Assembly: GCA_016490735.1 (NCBI GenBank)
Contig: JAEMWC010000131.1
Coordinates: forward strand, 785,001-849,000
Length of the DNA: 64,000 nucleotides
DNA from: Pachyseris speciosa
Lineage: Eukaryota > Cnidaria > Anthozoa > Scleractinia > Pachyseridae
Direction: 5' to 3'
Below are positions 12,566 to 22,289 of the stretch, in pieces (positions within the stretch are counted from its first letter, which is position 1; each line of letters opens with the position of its first letter). Both the position numbers and the translations under genes were made by a program. Under the pieces are notes generated by a model that saw only the letters and a list, made by a program, of their open reading frames with translations, was not told where the DNA came from and made no database searches.

Positions 12566-12726
12566 AACAGTTAACTGTTGCTATAACAAGCACCTTTGGG
12601 ACCATAATTTGCTGAGTGCAATGAAGAGTGTCTACAACAGCCAGAGTTATTTTCAGTAATAATCCTAATTCTCAAGGAATTGATGATAATAAATTAATTA
12701 TATAATAACAATTACTATTTGCTTAC

Positions 12727-14181
12727 CACTACTGGAAAAATTTGTGGCTTCACATCTGGTGTATTTGGAACAATCTTTTGCTCCAACATCATGCCATCAT
12801 GGGCGCCTGCTCCATCACAAGATGAAATACAAGTTATTGACCCAGAATCACTACTTTGACCACCAGAGGAAGGCCCACGGCACGAACAAACAAGTAAGGA
12901 ATTATATTTACTACAAGGTTGAAAGTTTGAAAAAGCACACAGGATTTCAGGAACAAAGTTTGAATATTCTGTGGTAGTTACTGATGTGGCATCTTTGTTA
13001 CAAGTTGATGATGGTGTCTCTGTACTGCTGGTAGTTGAAATAACTGTTCCATCATTTGGAACAGAGACTTTTGCTTCAGCAGGGAGACTGTTTGCCACTG
13101 CTGGAACCTCAGTAGGTACTGGAGAAATAGTTGTCATTGGTAGAGGTGCATCACTGGGAATTGACGACACAACACTAGGCACTAAATTTGAATGTGGTCT
13201 TTCTGTTTTGCACCCTGAACCTGGATTGGCTTCTGGAGTAACTGAACTCACTACCACACTCTTTGCAGCTGAACCATTTTGAGGACTGAGTGTCACTGCA
13301 GTTGATACTGTAACCGGAGTTAGCAGTAAATTCTGGGGATTGGCTGAGGATACAGTTGACATGGCACCATCTTTCTGAGCATCAAAGTTTGGAGATGGTG
13401 CTGGAATTTTAGGAAGAGCAACTAACGTAAGGGGATTCCCTGGTACACATGTTGAAGAACCACAACTTGTGGTTTGTGTGACAACCTTTATATCCGATGT
13501 AGACATTGTTGATGTTAGTTCCCTGGTCTGCTGAGGTGGTAAAACACCAAGTGTTGAAGTCACTGAATATACAATGGTATTATGGGTGTTTGGGTGACCA
13601 GTAGCAACAGGCAAACTACAAGTTGCATTTTGCAAAGGATTAACTGCGGCAGTTGATGCGTCATGAGGTACCGGTCCTGATACTTGCATCTCCAGATTGT
13701 TTGTTGGATCCTGAAGATAAGGTGAAGTTGTTGCACAGTTGCCAGATGGCATCATGCATGTGTAAGGCAAGGAAGAACAAGCTTCGTGTTGATTGACTTG
13801 TGCAATGCATCCTGATGTGTCGGCTGGCGTGTTTTGTTGATTATTCAATAATTGCTGATTCGTAGAGTCAACCTGATTCTCTTCGCTACGCAACTGTAAC
13901 TCGTTCTTGCAAATATCCATTTTTACCTCGGAAGATTTGCCGGACACGCTTGTATCGTTTCCGAGTGCTGCACTGTTTGAATTTAAGCTTAAGCTTATAT
14001 GATCGACAGAATTTCCAGACACCCTTTGGCTTGAAGCGTACTGTCCTGTATTCTTATCTTCACCGATCATGGAGGAGGATTTGCAAGACTCGGTGCCATT
14101 GACGACAGTACTGGAACAATCTGAAGCAGTTTCGTGGATTTGTGAGATATTCTTGGTTGAAACAGGAGTCACTTCCGCCAT
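12727..14181 (-). CDS. Ser/Thr-rich 5' exon, function unknown
   Basis: A 485-codon open frame on the minus strand starts at ATG 14181 (MAEVTPVSTKN) and ends at a good donor (GTAGTG followed by gtaagc) at 12727 in phase 0. An in-frame ATG lies 19 codons further upstream (14238). I chose the inner one because the frame upstream of it is short and unremarkable. The protein is low-complexity, rich in Ser, Thr, Val, Pro and Asn, with many transactivation-like tracts such as SSVTPEANPGSG, and has no catalytic motif, membrane segment or signal peptide. Its long S/T-rich character suggests a disordered regulatory region. The next clear downstream minus-strand exon is the HLTF-like one at 10179, which starts in phase 0, so direct splicing is possible. 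It could equally be a separate gene whose later exons I failed to see. Confidence 0.65.
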
Positions 14182-14510
14182 TAACAAAAGTCCCCTTGGC
14201 TTGCGCTTGTGTCCAACTCTTTGTAGATTAAGCCACACAAACGAGTGGGTACGTAGGCTGTTTCACAGATGACGAAGGTTATCACTCTTCTTGTCCATTT
14301 AAATAAATAGACATTAAAAAACTCCACGAAAAAAAGCCGAAATATACATGTACTCTTCATGTGTTGTTGTCGATTTTACTTTTTAGCGCGCGAAAAGCGT
14401 GCAAGGCATGCTCGAGGAACTCCATATTAGGAGTGCTCAGTGTTCCTTGGGGACTGTCGTTTGAGCAATTTGATTGGCTGATTCGACAAAGGCGAAATGA
14501 CCTGTAACCA
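14182..14510. promoter_or_regulatory. left half of a split intergenic promoter region
   Basis: This 329-bp interval between the start codon of the minus-strand Ser/Thr-rich exon and the large repeat element is not repetitive. It contains TGATTGGCTG at 14471-14480, whose ATTGG is an inverted CCAAT box, and GC-richer stretches with GCGCGCG at 14386-14392. Together with 25055-25215 it would have formed a compact intergenic region between two divergent genes before the insertion. Promoter function is inferred only from position and the CCAAT-like box. Confidence 0.4.
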
Positions 14511-14554
14511 GGCATATAATTCATGTTAACACACATATAGTCACCCGGACATCC

Positions 14555-17500
14555 TTAGTATACCCTAGTATACACTTATAAACTCTAGTATACCCTTATA
14601 AACCCTAGCATACCCTTATAAACCCCAGTATACCATTGTAAACCCCAGTATACCTTTATACACCCTAGTATACCCTAGTAAACCCCAGTATACTCCTATA
14701 AACCCTAGTATACTCCTATAAACCCTAGTATACCCTAGCAAACCCTCGTATACCCTTATAAACCCTAGTATACTCTTATAAACCCTAGTATACCCTTATA
14801 AACCCCAGCATACCATTGTCAACCCCAGTATACCCTTATACACCCTAGCATACCCTAGTAAACCCTAATATACTCCTATAAACCCTAGTATACCCTAGCA
14901 AACCCTAGTATACCCTTTTAAACCCTAGTATACCCTTATAAACCCTAGTATACTCCTATAAACCCTAGTATTCCCTTCTAAACCCTAGTATACTCCTATA
15001 AACCCTATTTTACCCTAGCAAACCCTATTTTACCCTAGCAAACCCTAGTATACCCTTATAAACCCTAGTATACTCCTATAAACCCTAGTATATCCCTATG
15101 TACCTTTATAAACCCTAGTATACCCTTATAAACCTTAGTATACCCCTATAAACCCTAGTATACCCTTATAAACCCTGGTATACCCTTATGAACCCTAGTA
15201 TACTCTTATAAAGCCTGGCATAAACCCTAGTATACCCCTATAAACCCCAGTATACCCCTATAAACCCTAGTATACCCTAGTAAACCCTAGTATACCCTTT
15301 CAAACCCTAGTATACCCCTATAAACCATAGTATACCCTTATAAACCCTAGTATACCCTTATAAACCCCAGCATACCATTGTAAACCCCAGTATACCCTTA
15401 TACACCCTAGCATACCCTAGTTAACCCTAATATACTCCTATAAACCCTAGTATACCCTAGCAAACCCTAGTATACCCTTTTAAACCCTAGTATACCCTTA
15501 TAAACCCTAGTATACCCCTATATACCCTTCTACACCCTAGTATACTCCTATAAACCCTATTTTACCCTAGCAAACCCTAGTATACCCTTTTAAACCCTAG
15601 TATACCCTTCTAAATCCTAGTATACTCCTATAAACCCTATTTTACCCTAGCAAACCATAGTATACCCTTTTAAACCCTAGTATACCCTTATAAACCCTAG
15701 TTTACTCCTATAAACCCTAGTATATCCCTATGTACCTTTATAAACCCTAGTATACCCTTATAAACCTTAGTATACCCCTATAAACCCTAGTATACCCTTA
15801 TAAACCCAGGTATACCCTTATACAGCCTAGTATACCCTTTTAAACTCTAGTATACCCTTATAAACCCTAGTATACCCTTATAAACCCCAGCATACCATTG
15901 TCAACCCCAGTATACCCTTACACACCCTAGCATACCCTAGTAAACCCTAATATACTCCTATAAACCCTAGTATACCCTAGCAAACCCTAGTATACCCTTT
16001 TAAACCCTAGTATACCCTTATAAACCCTAGTATACTCCTATAAACCCTAGTATTCCCTTCTAAACCCTAGTATACTCCTATAAACCCTATTTTACCCTAG
16101 CAAACCCTATTTTACCCTAGCAAACCCTAGTATACCCTTATAAACCCTAGTATACTCCTATAAACCCTAGTATATCCCTATGTACCTTTATAAACCCTAG
16201 TATACCCTTATAAACCTTAGTATACCCCTATAAACCCTAGTATACCCTTATAAACCCTGGTATACCCTTATGAACCCTAGTATACTCTTATAAAGCCTGG
16301 CATAAACCCTAGTATACCCCTATAAACCCCAGTATACCCCTATAAACCCTAGTATACCCTAGTAAACCCTAGTATACCCTTTCAAACCCTAGTATACCCC
16401 TATAAACCATAGTATACCTTATAAACCCTAGTATACCCTTATAAACCCCAGCATACCATTGTAAACCCCAGTATACCCTTATACACCCTAGCATACCCTA
16501 GTTAACCCTAATATACTCCTATAAACCCTAGTATACCCTAGCAAACCCTAGTATACCCTTTTAAACCCTAGTATACCCTTATAAACCCTAGTATACCCCT
16601 ATATACCCTTCTACACCCTAGTATACTCCTATAAACCCTATTTTACCCTAGCAAACCCTAGTATACCCTTTTAAACCCTAGTATACCCTTCTAAATCCTA
16701 GTATACTCCTATAAACCCTATTTTACCCTAGCAAACCATAGTATACCCTTTTAAACCCTAGTATACCCTTATAAACCCTAGTTTACTCCTATAAACCCTA
16801 GTATACCCTTATAAACCTTAGTATACCCCTATAAACCCTAGTATACCCTTATAAACCCAGGTATACCCTTATACAGCCTAGTATACCCTTTTAAACTCTA
16901 GTATACCCTTATAAACCCTAGTATAACCTTATAAACCCTAGTATACCCTTATAGACCCTGGTATACCCTTATAAACCCTAGTATAACCTTATAAACCCTA
17001 GTATACCCTTATAAACCCTATTATACTCCTATAAACCCTAGTATATCCCTATGTACCTTTATAAACCCTAGTATACCCTTATAAACCTTAGTATACCCTA
17101 TAAACCCTAGTATACCCTTATAAACCCTGGTATACCCTTATAAACCCTTGTATACTCTTATAAACCCTGGCATAAACCCTAGTATACCCCTATAAACCCC
17201 AGTATACCCCTATAAACCCTAGTATACCCTAGTAAACCCTAGTATACCCTTTCAAACCCTAGTATACCCCTATAAACCATAGTATACCCTTATAAACCCT
17301 AGTATACCCTAAACCTTAGCATACCCTTATAAACCCTAGTATATCCCTACAAACCTTAGTATACCCTTGTAAACTCCAGTATACCCTTATTAACCCCAGT
17401 ATACCCGTATAAACCGTTGTAGACCCTTTTAAACCCCAGTATAGCCTTATGAAACCCAATAAACCCTTATAAACCCTAGTATACTCTTTTAAACCCCAGT

Positions 17501-18295
17501 ATACCCTTATAAACCCTAGTATACCCTTATAAACCCTGGTATACCCTTATAAACCCTAGTATACCTCTATAAACCCTAGTATACCCTTATAAACCCTGGT
17601 ATACCCTTATAAACCCTGGCATACCCTTATAAACCCTAGTAAACCCTTATAAACCCTACTATACCCTTATAAACCCTGGCATACCCTTATAACCCTAGTA
17701 TACCCTTATAAACCCTAGTATATCCTTATAAACCCTAGTATACCCTTATAAACCCTAGTATACCCTAATAAACCTCAGTATACTGTTGTAAACCCCAGTA
17801 TACCCTTATACACCCTAGTATACCCTTATAGACTCTAGTATACTCTTATAAACCCTAGTATACCCATATAAACCCTAGCATACCCTTACAAACCCTGGTA
17901 TACCCCTATAAACCCTGGCATACCTTTATAAACCCTAGTATACCCTTATAAACTCTAGTATACTCTTATAAACCCTAGTATACCCCTATAAACCCTAGTC
18001 TACCCTTATAAACCCTAGTATACCCCTATAAACCCTAGTATACCCCTATAAACCCTAGTCTACCCTTATAAACTCTAGTATACCCCTATAAACCCTGGTA
18101 TACCCTTATAAACCCTATAGTATACCCTTATAAACCCTAGTATACCCTTATAAACCTTAGTATACCCTTATAAACCCTAGTATACCCCTATAAACCCAAT
18201 ATAGCCTTCTAAACCCCGTCTACCCTTATAAAACCTTAGTATACCCCAGTAAACCCTATTATACCCTTGTAAACCCTAGTATACCCTATTCCCTA
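14555..18295 (+). repeat. 20-bp minisatellite array, left arm (~3.7 kb)
   Basis: About 185 copies of a 20-bp unit with consensus AAACCCTAGTATACCCTTAT. The palindromic core GTATAC is strongly conserved, while the CCCTTAT part varies (CCCCTAT, CTCCTAT, CCCTAGC). A higher-order period of 1,082 bp is visible: unusual variants such as TTCCCTTCTA recur at 14971 and 16053, and AAGCCTGG at 15213 and 16293-16295. CCCTAG resembles telomeric CCCTAA, but the period is 20 bp and the site is internal, so this is not telomere. Confidence 0.95.
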
Positions 18296-18299
18296 TAGA

Positions 18300-19104
18300 A
18301 AAAAAACCTTTATTTCTTTTTAATTGATTTGAGGCTTTCCGGAAGTTCACTTTAGTCCTCCACGCGTTGAGAATTGAGTCAAATTATGAGCCGATTGCAT
18401 CTATGATAGCTTTGTTTTCCACTCGAGACCTATGCAATTGGATTTACAGAGGGGTAATGTAGTGGCAAAGTGGCTGCAAACATTGACACTAGCCGGAACA
18501 CTTGGAACGAAAATTCCGCAATATTTATGCTAACAATAAGATAAAAATCATCTCTATATGTGAATATCGATTATTGATTCCTTCCTTGTTGAAAGCGTCC
18601 AAAAAATTATCTGAAAAGAAAAAATGCAATTTAAATCTTTAAGTTCCACTTCCGCGGAACTTCCTCTAATTCCTGATTTTAAAACTTGTGACTTTTCCCT
18701 TTGTTTTCGAGCAATTGTTTTTCTGTTGTATATTGAATGACTCTTTGTTGTCTTGTTCGTTCTTTGTTATTTGTTTTACGTCACTTGTGAGTTTCACATG
18801 TTTTTATATAGAACACTGTGGATGAGTCTTTAATTCTACACGATCGCGAGTAAATCTGTTTGCCTGGTTATTACTTAGTCTTCAGCTGTTAGGTATACTT
18901 CGTTTTCGTTTGATTATGTTAGCGTTATCGACTTAATTCTTTAATCTGCGATCAACGAAAGAAGTTGAACAGATTTGAGTTGGCATAGTTTGGATTCTTC
19001 TTCAAGAAAGGACACTCAGTAAGTATTATTCGGTATATCCTCTACAATTTATGAATGAGCATTTTCTGTGAATTCATATCAAGCTAGTTTTTCTAGTTTT
19101 TCTT
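18300..19104. other. unique central sequence of the composite element, no gene seen
   Basis: This AT-rich unique sequence lies between the left minisatellite arm and the ribozyme-containing tandem repeat. No reading frame over 60 codons resembles a protein. CGATCGCGAG and other mixed sequence are present, but no recognisable motif. It may be the remnant of the original internal sequence of the transposon. Confidence 0.5.
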
Positions 19105-19198
19105 AATTTGTGAGGTATATCATTGTCACTCCAGCCACATCCCACAAGCTTTACGTTTTCACTGCTTGTTTTATGGATATGTGGGTACTTGAGCCTGA

Positions 19199-19263
19199 GC
19201 ATTAGCTATGCCATGCTGATGAGGCCTAACAAGGCCGAAACAGCTGTCCATGGCTGCTAATGC
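19199..19263 (+). ncRNA. type I hammerhead ribozyme, copy 1
   Basis: All core elements are present. CTGATGA is at 19216-19222; stem II is GGCC-TAACAA-GGCC-like; GAAA is at 19237-19240; then ACAGCTGT forms a short self-complementary stem III, followed by C at 19248 as the predicted cleavage position. Stem I is formed by GCCATG just before the core and CATGGC just after the cleavage site, extended by GCATTAGC pairing with GCTAATGC. The palindromic 8-nt stem III is the type expected to work best as a dimer, as described for retrozyme and Penelope hammerheads. Confidence 0.92.
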
Positions 19264-19454
19264 TTGGGCTCAATCTTTGCTTTGGTAGATTTAAGGGGTA
19301 ATGCCCGCTACCATGTGGCCTTAGTGCCTTTAGAGTGGCTTCAGCTTACCAAATCACATTAATTTGTGAGGTATATCATTGTCACTCCAGCCACATCCCA
19401 CAAGCTTTACGTTTTCACTGCTTGTTTTATGGATATGTGGGTACTTGAGCCTGA

Positions 19455-19519
19455 GCATTAGCTATGCCATGCTGATGAGGCCTAACAAGGCCGAAACAGC
19501 TGTCCATGGCTGCTAATGC
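19455..19519 (+). ncRNA. type I hammerhead ribozyme, copy 2
   Basis: An identical second copy lies exactly 256 bp downstream of the first, with every core and stem base preserved. Two ribozymes in tandem would release a 256-nt monomer from a longer transcript, with ends competent for circularisation by a tRNA-ligase-type activity. The release is inference from the arrangement. Confidence 0.92.
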
Positions 19520-19675
19520 TTGGGCTCAATCTTTGCTTTGGTAGATTTAAGGGGTAATGCCCGCTACCATGTGGCCTTAGTGCCTTTAGAGTGGCTTCAG
19601 CTTACCAAATCACATTAATTTGTGAGGTATATCATTGTCACTCCAGCCACATCCCACAAGCTTTACGTTTTCTAG

Positions 19676-20225
19676 TTTCTAGTTTGTCATGGAACAGCAC
19701 CTTGCCCCTGCATACACACCTCTATGGATAAAAGTTAGAAAGTACTGCGCTTGCAGATCTATCATAGCGCGAATTTACATAAATAATCATATAAAGGATT
19801 TTCACGCGACGTCATAAAAAACTAAAATTCAAAAGTAAACAGATTTTCATCTTGGGATTCATACAAAACACTCACCCTCACCCTCACCCGCGACTTTTAC
19901 CCTCGACCCTCGACATTTAGCTACTCTCGATATTTTCCCTCCTTTCTCTCGAGCTCCTGTGCCTTTCTTGATGATTCAAAACTTCAGAAATAGGGTTTCA
20001 TTTCTGACTGTCTTTTTTCCAACTATAGACTCTAGCATGGCCGTAGCCAGAATGAGGAAAACCATAGCCCGTTCCAGCAAGGAAAACGGCGAGCGAAAAG
20101 AGTTGGAGGGAGTTGGGGGAGTGGGGAGAAAGACGTTCCCTCATGTCAGGAACTTGTTGAAAACGAGACAAACGTCTCGGATAAGCAAAGCATTGCTGAG
20201 ATACTAAACTCGTTTTTTTAGATCA
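19676..20225. other. central spacer of the composite element, no clear gene
   Basis: This is mostly unique sequence. A short tract of CACCCT and CCTCGAC words lies at 19871-19917. An open frame from 19959 to 20207 (82 codons) has no recognisable domain, and I do not call it a gene. The right part borders the LINE fragment that starts near 20226. Confidence 0.45.
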
Positions 20226-22217
20226 ACCGAAGAAACTGGTTGCAGCACTTGAGCTTAGCTCGTTGAACGTCATCTGAACGACGACTACTATCAGACAAGG
20301 CATTGGTGCATTTGACCTCCCAAGAATAACTCAAAAGAGGGTTGTAGAGTTGCTGTTATCTATTCCAACCCATAAGGCCACCGGAGACGACGGCATCAGT
20401 GCCAAAATACTTAGAATTGCTGCTCCAGCAATTGCACCATCGCTGACGAAGTTATTGAATTACTGCCTGTCTGCACAGACTTTCCCTACTATCTGGAAGA
20501 TCGCAAAAGTCACCCCTGTTTTTAAAGGAAACGGCAGTAGGAATGATAAGAACAACTATAGATCGATTTCTGTGCTCCCCATTCTTTCCAAAGTGCTGGA
20601 GAAACACATTTGCGATCATCTGTGTAACTTCTTGAAGGAGAATGATTTGTTCCACCATCTCCAGTCTGGGTTTAGAAAATCTCACTCCACTGAAACTGCG
20701 CTTATCCGATTGGTAGACCAGTTACTGTTCAACCTTGACAATGATAAAGTCACTGGACTTGTTTTTATTACAAGAAGGCGTTTGATCTGATCGACCATAA
20801 ATTACTACTGTTAAAATTAAGGGCCCTTGGAGTGGATGAGAGCAGGTTACCCCTATTCCGTGACTATCTGAATGGTAGATGCCAGTATGTGAACATAAAC
20901 GGGTACCATTCTACTAAAAGGGCCATAACATCTGGAGCCGGTTCCACAGGGCAGCATCTTAGGACCAATCCTATTCCTTGTATTTATTAATGACTTACCT
21001 GCAACACCGCAGCACTCTGTGGCTGATATTTATGCCGACGACACAACTATTAGCTACTCCACCCATTATACGACGGCACCGAATGATATCTCGGACGGCC
21101 TTCAGACGGATATTGATGAAATCTTGAATTGGTCAGCAGACAACAAAATGATACTTAATGAAACCAGAACAAAATCTATGCAGTTGTTACTGGCAAACGG
21201 TTAGCCAAGAAAATGGAACAGTCCACTCTGCAGTTACACGTAAATTCTACTGAACTTGAACAAGTGAGCTCGCATAAACTATTAGGAGTCACGATTGACA
21301 GCCAGCTTACTTTTGACCAACATGTTGAAAAACTATGCACGAAGCTATCGCAGAGAATCGCCGTGTTGCGGAAAATAAGGCGCTTCCTGCCGCTAGACCA
21401 ACGGAAACTCTACTATAATGCTATGATCAAGCAGACGATGCTATATGCATCAACCGTATGGACATCTTTGTTCTGTCGAGAATATACAGAAAGTTTTTAA
21501 ACTTCAGAAACGCGCGGCACGTGTAATTCTCGGGGCCGATACTAAAGCGAATAGCGTACAACTGTTTAGAAAATTGGATTGGGTTCCACTTTTTCACGAG
21601 GCCAAAGTGAATAGGTTATTAATGGTATACAAACGACTGTCTGGGGACTGTCCATCTTATATGTCTCAGATGCTGACGAGAAACGCTGATATCAATGAAA
21701 GACCAAGCAGACATGAACTATTAAACCTTGTCTGTCCCCGATTCAAACGGGAGTCAGAGGGAGGAAGGTCTTTCACAGTATCGACCACACGCCTCTGAAA
21801 TATGATACCAAGTAATATTAGAAGCAAACCAAGTTTGGCAAGTTTTAAGAAGACCATGATTGATTATTTTAAGGACAGCTACAGACACTTAGATCGTTTT
21901 ATCCTCTAGTTTAATTGTGCTCCATTTCTTCATAGCGTATTTTAATTGAATTTTTATTATTCTAGTTTCTTGATTTTACCAAATATTTTTGTTCCTTTGT
22001 AAAGTAATTATTTAATTTTTATTTAAGTAATTTATTTAAGCTCGATAACGTGGGGAGTGGTTGCCCAATCTCCCGAGCCGGGGGCACGTGTAATATATTA
22101 TAATATATGTAATATATTATATATTGCATATATTATATATATGATATATTATATATTGAGGGCCACTGGTTTTTCAGTTTTTTACTGTCACGTGTCTACC
22201 CTCGTTAAATAAAGTTG

Positions 22218-22264
<47 letters not shown>
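20226..22264 (+). pseudogene. decayed non-LTR retrotransposon (CR1/L2-like RT) with ATT tail
   Basis: Pieces of one reverse transcriptase lie in order but in alternating frames. HKATGDDGISAKIL then VTPVFKGNGSRNDKNNYRSI, LEKHICDHL, LQSGFRKSHSTETAL (20350-20775); YKKAFDLIDHKLLLLKLRAL (20769 on, shifted frame); [19 protein letters not shown] (20947 on); [15 protein letters not shown] with the catalytic YADD (21025 on); HKLLGVTIDSQLTFDQHVEK; and the C-terminal thumb-like part to about 21909. At least three frameshifts and an in-frame stop make it non-functional. The 3' end reads TAAATAAAGTTGATT followed by (ATT)n to 22264, the microsatellite tail typical of CR1/L2 elements. No endonuclease domain is present, so the copy is 5'-truncated. 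It was inserted between the centre and the right arm of the composite element. Confidence 0.88.
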
Positions 22265-22266
<2 letters not shown>

Positions 22267-22289
22267 GGCTGACTTTCCAGGGATATGCT

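Larger units (their letters stand above)
19105..19675 (+). mobile_element. retrozyme-like tandem repeat (2.2 x 256 bp) with hammerhead ribozymes
   Basis: Units start AATTTGTGAGGTATATCATT at 19105, 19361 and 19617. The first two are complete 256-bp copies, essentially identical, and the third stops after about 59 bp. Each full unit carries one complete hammerhead ribozyme. Tandem head-to-tail units of a few hundred bases, each with a type I hammerhead and no protein, match what is known of metazoan retrozymes, which make small circular RNAs. TTTTCTAGTTT-like words flank both sides (about 19088 and 19668) and could be a target duplication. A diverged fragment of the same repeat lies at 43151-43249. 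Confidence 0.85.

Noticed and set aside
14555..18295. Interstitial telomere (CCCTAG resembles CCCTAA)
   Set aside because: The period is 20 bp, not 6, the units contain GTATAC, and the array lies inside paired transposon-like ends.
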